Positions 29,288 through 38,236 of a stretch of 57,389 nucleotides of DNA are shown piece after piece (within the stretch, counting starts at the first letter, position 1; every line of letters starts with the position of its first letter). Origin of the DNA: Winslowiella iniecta (GTDB lineage: Bacteria; Pseudomonadota; Gammaproteobacteria; Enterobacterales; Enterobacteriaceae); contig NZ_JRXE01000023.1 in assembly GCF_001267535.1 (NCBI RefSeq), positions 28,657 through 86,045 on the forward strand. Direction: 5' to 3'. The translations under genes were made by a program, and so were the position numbers. The notes under the pieces were generated by a model, which searched no databases, had not been told where the DNA came from, and saw only the letters and a list, made by a program, of their open reading frames with translations.

Positions 29288-29833
29288 ATGGCTGCAAGTA
29301 AGTTCGATGACAATATGACTGGGTTAGTGGACTACTTTCTAAAAATAGAGGGTGTGGACGGTGAATCACAGGACAAGAAATATAAGGGGTGGATTCAACT
29401 GCAAGCCTGGCAGTGGGCGCAGGAAAACTCAGGTCGTCTGGCACATGGCAGTGGCGGTGGTGCCGGTAAAGTGAATATGAGCGACTTTGAATTTCGTATG
29501 GCGAGCAATAAAGCCTCTCCGAAATTGTTCCAGCTCTGTGCAACCGGGGAACATATTAAGCAAGCTCAGCTTGTCTGCCGTAAAGCCGGTAACGGACAGC
29601 AAGACTTTATGACCATCACCTTTAAGCAGTGTCTGGTTTCTTCTTACCGTATCGTGGGCAATATGCCGCTGGGTATCGGTGCAGCGGCAGGCAATGATAT
29701 GGTGCTGCCAACCGAAATGCTGAGCCTGAACTTCGCGCAAATTGAAATCGAATATCGCGAACAGAACGCAGACGGCACCATGGGTCCAGTGATCAAAGCC
29801 GGTTATGATCTGAAAGCCAACACCCGTATTTAA
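29288..29833 (+). CDS. hcp: T6SS tube protein Hcp (TssD)
   Basis: Hcp hexamers stack into the inner tube and carry some effectors. The 181-residue protein has the Hcp fold: YFLKIEGVDGESQDKKYKGW, IQLQAWQWAQEN, the GGGAGKVNMSDFEF block and ASPKLFQLCATGEHI, and ends YDLKANTRI. No C-terminal toxin extension is present. The ribosome site is AAGGAGAAGT. The gene is flanked by a 160-base gap and, downstream, by a 10-bp perfect hairpin, features that would let hcp be expressed more strongly than its neighbours. Confidence 0.97.
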   Translation: MAASKFDDNMTGLVDYFLKIEGVDGESQDKKYKGWIQLQAWQWAQENSGRLAHGSGGGAGKVNMSDFEFRMASNKASPKLFQLCATGEHIKQAQLVCRKAGNGQQDFMTITFKQCLVSSYRIVGNMPLGIGAAAGNDMVLPTEMLSLNFAQIEIEYREQNADGTMGPVIKAGYDLKANTRI

Positions 29834-29842
29834 TGGTAATAC

Positions 29843-29875
29843 GCTGACCAGCTGCCGTATCGCTGGCTGGTCAGC
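29843..29875 (+). terminator. Intercistronic hairpin after hcp (no T tract)
   Basis: GCTGACCAGC (29843-29852) pairs perfectly with GCTGGTCAGC (29866-29875) around a 13-base loop, 9 bases after the hcp stop. No T run follows, so it is more likely a 3' stabiliser or partial attenuator than a true terminator. Confidence 0.6.
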
Positions 29876-29892
29876 TATCCGGGAGCGTAATA

Positions 29893-30339
29893 GTGAAAGC
29901 GTCACTACCTGCTATTTTCGATAAGCTAAGTTTGCGCAGTGATAAACGAAAAGGTGAGAACTGGCGAGAGATATTATTACGTGATATAGAGTGTTTATTA
30001 AATGATGCCTCACGAGGCGCGGATTTAAAATTGTTAGCAGGATCTGAGGCTGAATCTTCGGTGATTAATTTTGGTTTGCCTTCACTGAGTAAAAGAATTC
30101 CGATTGATATCGATCCGGTACTGCTGGCGAAACATATTCAGCGGATTATCTCGACATTCGAACCACGACTGGACTCCAGAAGTATTAGAGTTGTGCCATT
30201 AATTGATGGCGAGCAGTGTTATGTATTAGCCATCCTGTTCGATATCTATGGGGTCTGTCTGTTTGCAGAGGGAGAAGAAAGAGTCAATTTGCGCATTGCT
30301 CTGGATTATTCATGTGGTGCGGTACGTGTATTTAAATAA
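29893..30339 (+). CDS. tssE: T6SS baseplate protein TssE (gp25-like)
   Basis: TssE is the gp25-like wedge protein of the baseplate that nucleates the sheath. The 148-residue sequence has the gp25 core: WREILLRDIECLLND, SVINFGLPSL, and RIISTFEPRLDSRSIRVVP. The start is GTG 29893 with GGGAG 9 bases upstream. It precedes tssF by 14 bases, the normal baseplate gene order E-F-G. Confidence 0.93.
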   Translation: MKASLPAIFDKLSLRSDKRKGENWREILLRDIECLLNDASRGADLKLLAGSEAESSVINFGLPSLSKRIPIDIDPVLLAKHIQRIISTFEPRLDSRSIRVVPLIDGEQCYVLAILFDIYGVCLFAEGEERVNLRIALDYSCGAVRVFK

Positions 30340-30353
30340 TGAAGGATTGAATA

Positions 30354-32198
30354 ATGCTGAGTGAGCGTTTTCTGGACCGTTATAATGAGGAGCTGCGCTT
30401 TTTGCGTGAATCCGGTATGCAGTTTGCCGAGCGACACCCGCAGATTGCCCGGCATTTAGGTATGCATGCCGACAGCATTCAGGATCCTTTTATTGAACGT
30501 TTACTGGAAGGAACGGCATTCCTCAGTAGCCGGGTGCATGAACGCATTGATAATGAATATCCTGAGTTTGCGCTACAGATGCTTTCCCGTCTGGCACCGC
30601 TCTGGTATACGCCGGTTCCGGCGATTGCCACCGTTGATCTGTCACCTGATTTAACGTCACCGCAGTGGCAAAGTTGCGCAGTCTTGCCCAGAGGTAGCGT
30701 ACTGAAACTCAATGATACGACACTGAATAACAAACCGGCGGTTTTCACCACCGGACGCACGGTTAACCTGCAACCGGTGACGATTTCCCATGCTGAATGC
30801 TCGGCTACCCTGTCGGCGCAATTACCGGATGCGGTCGCCAGTTTATTGCAGGGGATACCGGCTTGTATCCGCCTGAAACTGACCACGCACGGGATAAAGC
30901 CCTTATCAGAAGTCTCTTTTGACCCGTTGCATTTGTCATTTAGCGGCGATGCGGTGCGGGCTAACCAGTTACTCAGCACGCTGCTGAATCACTGCCAGCA
31001 TGTGGTGCTGTGGGCTAAAAATAGCGTATTGCCAGTGGTGCAGCGTCTTAGCCCGACCAGCCTGCAGCCGGGCGGCGTAAGTGGCCACGAGTCATTACTG
31101 CCTGGCAGTATCGGTGAGTTACCCGGTAGTCGGTTATTACGCGAGTATTTTGCTGCACCTTCGCGTTTTTACAGCGTTGAATTGCATCAACTGAATGCTT
31201 TCCTCGCGCAGTGCGGAAATCTGCATGAGTTTGAGCTGATCTTTGCGCTCGATCTGCTGCCGCATACGTTAGTCGATCGTATTAGCGCTCAGGATTTCAG
31301 CCTGTTTGCCACACCGATTATCAATCTCTATTCACGCCGTTGTGACCCGGTAGTTTTCGACCCGCACCGTACTGAGCATCAGTTGATCGTGGATCGTTTA
31401 AATCCTGCTATGTACGAAATTCATCACCTTAGTCAGGTACAGGGGACGCTGAAGGATGGCGGCAGCCTACAATTTTCGATGCTGCCGGAAGAAGTTTGTT
31501 TCGACCAGTATCAACCGCAGGCGGGATATGCCGTGCGCCGTAAAGCGATAGCCTATGACAAAAAATATAAAAAGTCCGCTTTCGGCCACAATGAACTGTT
31601 TATCACGCTGTCGTCAGGAAGCTCAGGGGTGTTGCTGGATGAGGTTAAGACGTTATCGGTAAATGCACTGATCTGCGATCGGCATCTTTTTCCGGAACAG
31701 TTACAGAACCCGGTTTTTCATGCGGAACTGGCGCTGCCAGTGAAACAGATTAGTTTACTGCGGCCACCTTCAATACCGCGACCGGTACCGGATATCAGCC
31801 TGGTGTGGCAGGCCGTGCAGATGGTGTCAGTTAACCCGCTGCGCTATGCCCGACCACAGGTGGCCAATTCCGCCGCGCTATTACGCAACTGGCTGACGCT
31901 GTTTAGCTGGCCGGGCGATGTCAGCCACAGTAAACGCATCGCCAGCCTGAGCGATGTTGAGTTTTCACACTGTTTCGAACACTACTGTGGCGCAGGGCCG
32001 ATTGCGTGGAACCTTGGCGTGACGGCACGCTTAAATCTGCGCGGCGACCATCATGCCGATCAGGGCGCGTTTTTGTTTGGGCGGATTATTCATTATGCCC
32101 TGTCTGAATATTGTCAGCTTAATCAGACGTTGCGTATGGCACTGGATATTAATGGCGAGCCAACTGCCCAATGGGGGCCGCTGGGCGATGATGTATAG
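30354..32198 (+). CDS. tssF: T6SS baseplate protein TssF
   Basis: TssF forms the baseplate wedge with TssG, TssE and TssK. The 614-residue protein opens with the typical RYNEELRFLRESGMQFAERH, followed by DPFIERLLEGTAFLSSRV; the middle has LDLLPHTLVDRISAQDF, and near the end FLFGRIIHYALSEYCQLNQ. Length and layout are normal for the family. The ribosome site is GAAGGAT, and the last 11 bases overlap tssG. Confidence 0.95.
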   Translation: MLSERFLDRYNEELRFLRESGMQFAERHPQIARHLGMHADSIQDPFIERLLEGTAFLSSRVHERIDNEYPEFALQMLSRLAPLWYTPVPAIATVDLSPDLTSPQWQSCAVLPRGSVLKLNDTTLNNKPAVFTTGRTVNLQPVTISHAECSATLSAQLPDAVASLLQGIPACIRLKLTTHGIKPLSEVSFDPLHLSFSGDAVRANQLLSTLLNHCQHVVLWAKNSVLPVVQRLSPTSLQPGGVSGHESLLPGSIGELPGSRLLREYFAAPSRFYSVELHQLNAFLAQCGNLHEFELIFALDLLPHTLVDRISAQDFSLFATPIINLYSRRCDPVVFDPHRTEHQLIVDRLNPAMYEIHHLSQVQGTLKDGGSLQFSMLPEEVCFDQYQPQAGYAVRRKAIAYDKKYKKSAFGHNELFITLSSGSSGVLLDEVKTLSVNALICDRHLFPEQLQNPVFHAELALPVKQISLLRPPSIPRPVPDISLVWQAVQMVSVNPLRYARPQVANSAALLRNWLTLFSWPGDVSHSKRIASLSDVEFSHCFEHYCGAGPIAWNLGVTARLNLRGDHHADQGAFLFGRIIHYALSEYCQLNQTLRMALDINGEPTAQWGPLGDDV

Positions 32199-33228
32199 AA
32201 TCGATCCGCTTTATCCCAGTGAGATTCATTATCACAGCCCCCTGACTGCGAAATTCGCAGCAGAGGGCACGAGATCTGACAGTGTCGTGCCATTTAGTGG
32301 GCTGTCTGAGCGCCAGAATTTTTTTGAAGTACTGCGGCGTATTGAGCGTGATAGCGCCATGCCGGTGCGTTTAGGTGATGTGAATCAGCAGGCTTATCTT
32401 GATTTGCGAATTATACAGCCTGCGGATATGTCTTTTGCTTCACGTGAGGTGGTGGATATCAGCCACACGCAGCAGAAAAATGCACCGGCAAAATTAGTCA
32501 TCACCTGTCGCCATTTCGGCTTATTTGCTCCTTACGGGCCGTTGCCGATTCATATTACCGAACATGCCCGACAAGAGTTACTGGTACAGCGCAGTGGCGC
32601 ATTCGAGGAGTTTATTAATATTCTTAGCCAGCGCCTTGCGCTGTTTCATTATCGTGCCTGGGCGCAATTACATGTGGCTGTGGGGCATGAGAAGCCGCAG
32701 CTGAATGCATTTTTGCAGCACCTGAAACAGCTCAGCGGATTAAGCGAAACCCTTGATGAAGACCCGCATGTGCAACGGGTGAGAAGTCGTTTTAATGCGG
32801 CTTATCTGCCAGGACGCCGGGGGCTGAAAACACTGTGTCAAATCCTTAAGCACTATTTTGCGGTGCCGGTATCACTGACACCCCGCCATGCCAGCTGGAT
32901 TGATGATACCCGGGGCGAGGTGCATCAGCGTCTGGGCTACCTTGGCAAAACGCGAGTGGGAAAGCGTTTTTATGATATTCAGCACAAAGTAAAACTGGTG
33001 ATTGGCCCATTAGCCTCACCCGAATATATGGCGTTCCAGCGCGGCAGTGAGAAGCTGAATGCACTCATCGCTATCAGTCAGGATTATGTCGAGCATCAAT
33101 TATTGTTTGAGATCGATTTAATTATTGAAACCACACCTGAATTATCGGGTTTGTTGGGAAAAGCTCGATTGAGTAAGGATGGGTGGCTTAAAGCGACCCA
33201 TGGTCATTTCAGGAAGAATTTATATTAG
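32188..33228 (+). CDS. tssG: T6SS baseplate protein TssG
   Basis: TssG partners TssF in the baseplate wedge. I place the start at ATG 32188 (ATG 32191 is equally possible), inside the end of tssF, giving 346 residues beginning MMYRIDPLYPSEIHYH; an earlier in-frame ATG deep in tssF would add a sequence unlike the family. Family blocks include RLGDVNQQAYLDLRI, HFGLFAPYGPLPIHITEHA, FHYRAWAQLHVAVGHEKP and the C-terminal GKTRVGKRFYDIQHKVKLVI. Confidence 0.93.
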   Translation: MMYRIDPLYPSEIHYHSPLTAKFAAEGTRSDSVVPFSGLSERQNFFEVLRRIERDSAMPVRLGDVNQQAYLDLRIIQPADMSFASREVVDISHTQQKNAPAKLVITCRHFGLFAPYGPLPIHITEHARQELLVQRSGAFEEFINILSQRLALFHYRAWAQLHVAVGHEKPQLNAFLQHLKQLSGLSETLDEDPHVQRVRSRFNAAYLPGRRGLKTLCQILKHYFAVPVSLTPRHASWIDDTRGEVHQRLGYLGKTRVGKRFYDIQHKVKLVIGPLASPEYMAFQRGSEKLNALIAISQDYVEHQLLFEIDLIIETTPELSGLLGKARLSKDGWLKATHGHFRKNLY

Positions 33229-33240
33229 CAACAGGGGATT

Positions 33241-35820
33241 GTGGTGTATCAACGTGAGAGACTTTTTTCCCGACTGGGACATTATGCTTATCAGTCTGTG
33301 GCAAAAGCCACCAGGCTTTGCCGTACCTTTCGCCATGAGTATGTCGAATTAGAGCACTGGTTAAAAATAGTGATGGAAAGCCGCGAAGGCGATATTCCGT
33401 TGTTGCTGGCTCATTACGACATTAATATAAATAAACTCAATGAGCAGCTGGATAAAATTATTTATCACATGCCAACCCGCACCAGTTCAGTGCAGGATTT
33501 ATCCGCCCGGCTGGAACAGGCAGTAGAGCGGGGCTTATTAATGAGCCAGATTGGTGACGACAGCGCGGCGGCGGTGCGCACCGCACATATTCTGCTGGGA
33601 ATATTGCAGGATAAGGACTTACAGCGCTGGTTATATCGCCTGAGTAGCGAGTTTGAAAAAATCCCGACACCGCAGGTGATGACGGAGTTTAGCGCGATCG
33701 TGCAAGCATCGTGCGAGCAGGCAGAACTGACCTTTTCGCAGGATACGTTGGTCCAGCACGGCAGTGAACAGAGCAGCGAGATTCTGACGAAATGGTGTAG
33801 CGATTTAACCCGCAATGCGCAGGATGGTGAGATTGATCCGGTGGTGGCACGTGACAGCGAGCTACGTCAGGTGATTGATATTTTACTGCGCCGTCGTCAG
33901 AACAACCCGATTCTGGTGGGTGAGGCTGGCGTAGGTAAAACCGCGGTAGTGGAAGCGCTGGCCTGTAAAATTGCTGCCGGTGATGTGCCGCCGTCAATGA
34001 AAGGGGCGCGTTTACTGTCGCTGGATCTCGGGCGTATGCAGGCGGGATCCGGGGTGCGCGGTGAATTTGAGTCGCGGCTTAAATCATTAATTGATGCAAT
34101 CACCCAATCCAGTTCGCCAATTATTTTATTCTGCGATGAAGCCCATACGCTGGTGGGGGCCGGTGGGCAGGCCGGTACCGGCGACGCCGTCAATTTACTG
34201 AAGCCGATGCTGGCGCGTGGAGCGCTGCGAATGATTGCCGCCACTACCTGGTCGGAATACAAGCAGTTTATCGAGCCGGACGCGGCTTTAACGCGTCGTT
34301 TTCAGCGGGTGCTGGTGGGCGAGCCGGAGGAGCAGGATGCCATCAGTATGTTGCGGGCGATTGCCCCGGCCTTTTCCCGTCACCACGGTGTGATTATTCG
34401 CGACGCGGCAATTCAGGCGGCAGTCCGTTTGTCGCTGCGCAATCTCCCTTCACGCCAGTTGCCTGATAAAGCCATCAGTCTGTTAGATACCGCCTGTGCC
34501 AGGGTGTCATTAAGCCATCATGCCACTCCGCAGCGCATGGAAAAGCTTAATGCCACAATGAATGTGCAGAATACGGAAATCGGTGCGCTGAACGCTGAAA
34601 TTCCGCTGGGTGGCAATGTGCATGAGCGGCTGAAGGGATTACAGCTGAATGTTGAGAGTGTGGAAGCTGAGCTGGATCGTCTGTCAGTGCGCCGCGAGCG
34701 TGAGCAGCAGCTGGTCACTGAGCTACAGGCAACAGAACCGAAGCAACCTGAGCAGATTCGCCAGCTGCTGGAGCAACTGGAAGGGGTGCAGAATCAGGAT
34801 CCGCTGGTGTATCCGTGGGTCGATGAGCAGGTGGTGGCTGAAGTGTTGTCGGACTGGACCGGAATTCCGGGCGGACGCATGATTCAGGATGATCTCGATA
34901 ATGCGCTGCAACTGGAAAAACTGTTAGGTGCACGGGTGTTTGGTCAGAAAGTGGCGATGGCAGAAATCGCGCAGGCGGTGCGGATCAGCCGTGCGGGTAT
35001 TCACCAGCCAGAACGCCCGCTGGGGGTGTTTCTGCTGGCCGGCCCTACCGGTACCGGCAAAACCGAAACGGCCATCGCGCTGGCGGAAGCGATGTATGCC
35101 GGTGCGCATAATCTGATTACTTTCAATATGAGTGAGTTTCAGGAGTCGCATGCGGTATCAACGCTACGGGGCGCGCCACCGGGTTATGTCGGCTATGGCA
35201 AAGGCGGCAAACTGACTGAGGCGGTACGCCGCAAACCTTATTCGGTGATCCTGCTTGATGAGTTTGATAAGGCGCATCCTGATATTCATGACATCTTCTA
35301 CCAGGTGTTTGATAAAGGAACGATGGAAGATGGTGAAGGACGGCTGATTAGCTTCCGCCACTGTTTTATTCTTATCACCTGTAATCAGGGCGCCGAAGAA
35401 ATTGAGCAGGCGATATTGCTTGAGCCAGCGATGCCGTTGGCGCAGCTGCGGCCACGGGTGTATGACGCACTGCAGCGGAAGTTTGCCCCTGCGCTGCTGG
35501 CTCGTATCAATATTATTCCCTATTTACCGCTCGGCCAGCAGGCGCTGGTAGAGATTGCGCGTAAAAATCTCAGTAATTTACAGCGCCGGCTGAAAAGTGA
35601 AATTAACGCTGATTTTGCCTTTGAGTCAGAGGTTGAACAGTGGCTGGCGAATAGAGTCGTGGCGCATCCTAATAGCGGAAGGGCGGTAGACGACCTGTTA
35701 CGTCAGACAATATTGCCGGCAATCGGCAATGAAATTCTGCGCCGCAAGAAGAACGACGAAGAAACCAATCATATCCATCTTATTGTTCAGGATGATGAGC
35801 TCAGCATGGCTTTTGAGTAA
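33241..35820 (+). CDS. clpV: T6SS sheath-disassembly ATPase TssH (ClpV)
   Basis: ClpV is the AAA+ ATPase that disassembles contracted sheaths for reuse. The 859-residue protein has an N-terminal Clp-N domain (FRHEYVELEHWL) and AAA1 with Walker A GEAGVGKT (227-234) and Walker B LFCDEAHTLVGAGG. A coiled-coil middle domain (about 425-525) follows, then AAA2 with GPTGTGKT (601-608) and VILLDEFDKAHPDI. The start is GTG 33241 (a second GTG is the next codon) after AGGGGA. It follows tssG by 12 bases. Confidence 0.96.
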   Translation: MVYQRERLFSRLGHYAYQSVAKATRLCRTFRHEYVELEHWLKIVMESREGDIPLLLAHYDININKLNEQLDKIIYHMPTRTSSVQDLSARLEQAVERGLLMSQIGDDSAAAVRTAHILLGILQDKDLQRWLYRLSSEFEKIPTPQVMTEFSAIVQASCEQAELTFSQDTLVQHGSEQSSEILTKWCSDLTRNAQDGEIDPVVARDSELRQVIDILLRRRQNNPILVGEAGVGKTAVVEALACKIAAGDVPPSMKGARLLSLDLGRMQAGSGVRGEFESRLKSLIDAITQSSSPIILFCDEAHTLVGAGGQAGTGDAVNLLKPMLARGALRMIAATTWSEYKQFIEPDAALTRRFQRVLVGEPEEQDAISMLRAIAPAFSRHHGVIIRDAAIQAAVRLSLRNLPSRQLPDKAISLLDTACARVSLSHHATPQRMEKLNATMNVQNTEIGALNAEIPLGGNVHERLKGLQLNVESVEAELDRLSVRREREQQLVTELQATEPKQPEQIRQLLEQLEGVQNQDPLVYPWVDEQVVAEVLSDWTGIPGGRMIQDDLDNALQLEKLLGARVFGQKVAMAEIAQAVRISRAGIHQPERPLGVFLLAGPTGTGKTETAIALAEAMYAGAHNLITFNMSEFQESHAVSTLRGAPPGYVGYGKGGKLTEAVRRKPYSVILLDEFDKAHPDIHDIFYQVFDKGTMEDGEGRLISFRHCFILITCNQGAEEIEQAILLEPAMPLAQLRPRVYDALQRKFAPALLARINIIPYLPLGQQALVEIARKNLSNLQRRLKSEINADFAFESEVEQWLANRVVAHPNSGRAVDDLLRQTILPAIGNEILRRKKNDEETNHIHLIVQDDELSMAFE

Positions 35821-35923
35821 CCGCTATTTCCATTGCAGTAACCGGCCTGAATGTATCTGCCATCCGCAGGGTAATGATATTGCCAGAAGCGGGAAAATAT
35901 TTAATTAAAAAAGGGAGTTTTTT

Positions 35924-38227
35924 ATGTCTCTTCCGTTATCAGAGAGAAGTCGGGTTTTTGCTCTGGAAATTGAGAATGATTATCTGGCAGATGTTCAGGC
36001 CTTTCCAGTCAGCTTTACCACTAAAGAGGATGTTTCGCATAATCAGGAATATGTTCTGACCTTTGAGTCGCTATCACCTGATGTCGATCTCGATTCGCTG
36101 TTAGGGCAGGTGGTGCGGATTAAAATACGCTATATCAGTGAAGTGTTACCTTTTGCTGCATCAGCAAGTGTTGCTGCATCATCAACAAGAGATTTCGATA
36201 TCTTCCGCCACCGTCATTATTATGCCTATGTTACCGCAGGCTATGATGATGGTGAAAATGGTGAAAAGCATATTTATAAGCTGGAGCTCAGTACCTGGCT
36301 GTGGTTTTTAATGCAGAACCGCAATAGTCGTATTTTTCAGGAGAAAAGTGCCCCTGACGTGGTAACGGATATTTTCTCTCGCTACAGTCAGATTGCCGAA
36401 TTCAGTCTTGAGCTTGATGGCGACTATCCTCAGCGCGAATATTGCGCGCAATTTGGCGAGACGGATTTTACCTTTGTCAGTCGACTGCTTGAGGAGGAAG
36501 GGATCTGGTACTACTTCCGCCACGAGCAGAATAAGCATGTGATGGTGATTACGGACCGACAGACATTTCAAATCATGCCTGATGGTTATGCTGACGTCGC
36601 TTATCATCCCATTATTCACAATATTCGCGCGGTTCAGGAAGGTATTCAGGAGCTTAAACGCACGCGCAAAGTTCGGCCTAATGAAATCGTGTTACGCGAT
36701 TATGATTATTTGCATCCGGGTAATAATTTGCAGGCGGCGGTCGATGAGCCTGGCGGTGGGCTGGATAACGTTCAGCTGGAATGGTACGACTATGCGGCGG
36801 GCTACCAGGATGCCCGGCGCGGCGAACATATCGCCCGTTTGCGGCTGGAGATGATGCAAAGCGATCGTCAGTTATTGCGCGGTAAAAGCAGTTCTATGGG
36901 CTTGATTGCGGGCTATGCATTTAGTCTGAGCGGGCATCCCGATAGCGCGCGTAATCGCAGTTATAAATTGCTGGGAGTACATTATCGCTATCTGCAAGGC
37001 TCTTCGGACAGCAGTAATCGCGCTCTTGCCAGCGGTGAGATCTCCTGCACTCTGACCACACTTAATGATGATGTCGCCTGGCGTCCATTACTGAAAACCC
37101 GTCCACCGCGCGTCTCCGGCTTACAAAGTGCCACGGTGGTGGGTACGCCAAACTCAGAGGTCTATACCGACCAGCATGCACGTATTCGCGTGCATTTTCA
37201 CTGGGATCGCTATAAGAGTACGGAAGCGGACAGCTCTTGTTGGGTACGCGTGGTGCAGGCATGGGCAGGCAAAGGTTGGGGCGTGGTGGCGATGCCGCGC
37301 GTAGGGCAGGAAGTCTTAATCACTTATGTTGACGGCAATCTTGACCGGCCAATGGTGACTGGCATTGTTTATAATGGCGAAAATCCGCCGCCCTATAATT
37401 TGCCGCAACAAATTGGCCACACCGGTATTGTCTCGCGTTCGTTACAGCATGGCCTGCCACAAAATGCCAGTCAGATTACGCTGGTGGACAACCGGGGTGG
37501 TGAGAAAGTTCTTATTCATGCTGAACGTGATATGCAAACGTCGGTTGAGCAGGATCAGTATAACTTAATCGATCGCAACCGCTGGGAATGGGTCCAGGTC
37601 ATTCATGGCAACCTGTATAACACCCATATTTATTACACCAATATTAATTTTAGCGTTACCGGTTTGGGGGTTCATATGACCGGAGTGCAAGCGGAAGCCA
37701 AAGGTTTTCATGCGGGCGTGACAATGGTGGACGTTTTATTTACCGGTGCTAAAACCTCGTTTACCGCTTTAGATACCTCATTTACCACTGTCGGCACCCG
37801 CTTTGCCGGGGTAGAAAATAACTTCACCGGTCTGAAAATTTCTGCCACCGGCATCGATAACCTGATGCTGGGTGTACGCAATAAAGCGGTGGTAATGGAA
37901 AATGAGTTAGCGGGTAATAAAAATAGTTTTGTCGCATTTAATAATAAATTTATCGGGATGGATAATTCTGCCGTGGTGAACAGAAATACATTGATCGGGG
38001 TCGCGAACAGAATCGTTGGTGTCAGTACCGAGCTCTGTGGCATCAATACCGTACGCGCCGGTAATGCACTTAACTTTAACGCCTCGGAGATTAATGTTAC
38101 CGAAGCCAGGGTCGATGAGTGCGGCAATCTTGTCAGCACCAGCAAGTCGCGCATTGAGAATAATGGCACTGTGGTTAACAGCACCGATTATGAAAACCGA
38201 ACGGTTGGGTTGTTGTTGATCAATTAA
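35924..38227 (+). CDS. vgrG: T6SS spike protein VgrG (TssI) with a heptapeptide-repeat C-terminal extension
   Basis: VgrG trimers form the spike on the Hcp tube. The 767-residue protein has the gp27-like region (about 1-370; for example FVSRLLEEEGIWYYFRHEQN) and the gp5-like OB fold (about 390-480; HARIRVHFHWDRY, GWGVVAMPRVGQEVLITYVDG). It then has QVIHGNLYN, followed by an unusual C-terminus: about 22 consecutive heptads (residues 576-729) of the form x-x-hydrophobic-x-Gly-hydrophobic-x, for example TRFAGVE, NNFTGLK, NKFIGMD, NTLIGVA, NRIVGVS. I read this as a regular beta-helix that lengthens the spike. After it come 38 residues of polar tail. No enzymatic domain is seen. The ribosome site is AAGGGAG. 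A 103-base gap separates it from clpV. Confidence 0.95.
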   Translation: MSLPLSERSRVFALEIENDYLADVQAFPVSFTTKEDVSHNQEYVLTFESLSPDVDLDSLLGQVVRIKIRYISEVLPFAASASVAASSTRDFDIFRHRHYYAYVTAGYDDGENGEKHIYKLELSTWLWFLMQNRNSRIFQEKSAPDVVTDIFSRYSQIAEFSLELDGDYPQREYCAQFGETDFTFVSRLLEEEGIWYYFRHEQNKHVMVITDRQTFQIMPDGYADVAYHPIIHNIRAVQEGIQELKRTRKVRPNEIVLRDYDYLHPGNNLQAAVDEPGGGLDNVQLEWYDYAAGYQDARRGEHIARLRLEMMQSDRQLLRGKSSSMGLIAGYAFSLSGHPDSARNRSYKLLGVHYRYLQGSSDSSNRALASGEISCTLTTLNDDVAWRPLLKTRPPRVSGLQSATVVGTPNSEVYTDQHARIRVHFHWDRYKSTEADSSCWVRVVQAWAGKGWGVVAMPRVGQEVLITYVDGNLDRPMVTGIVYNGENPPPYNLPQQIGHTGIVSRSLQHGLPQNASQITLVDNRGGEKVLIHAERDMQTSVEQDQYNLIDRNRWEWVQVIHGNLYNTHIYYTNINFSVTGLGVHMTGVQAEAKGFHAGVTMVDVLFTGAKTSFTALDTSFTTVGTRFAGVENNFTGLKISATGIDNLMLGVRNKAVVMENELAGNKNSFVAFNNKFIGMDNSAVVNRNTLIGVANRIVGVSTELCGINTVRAGNALNFNASEINVTEARVDECGNLVSTSKSRIENNGTVVNSTDYENRTVGLLLIN
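37649..38110 (+). repeat. 22 heptapeptide repeats in VgrG
   Basis: Twenty-one-base units encoding heptads with Gly at position 5 in 14 of 22 units and a hydrophobic or aromatic residue at position 3. The register is continuous without insertions across 154 residues. At DNA level the units have diverged, so recent slippage is unlikely. Confidence 0.8.
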
Positions 38228-38236
38228 GGAATAAAA

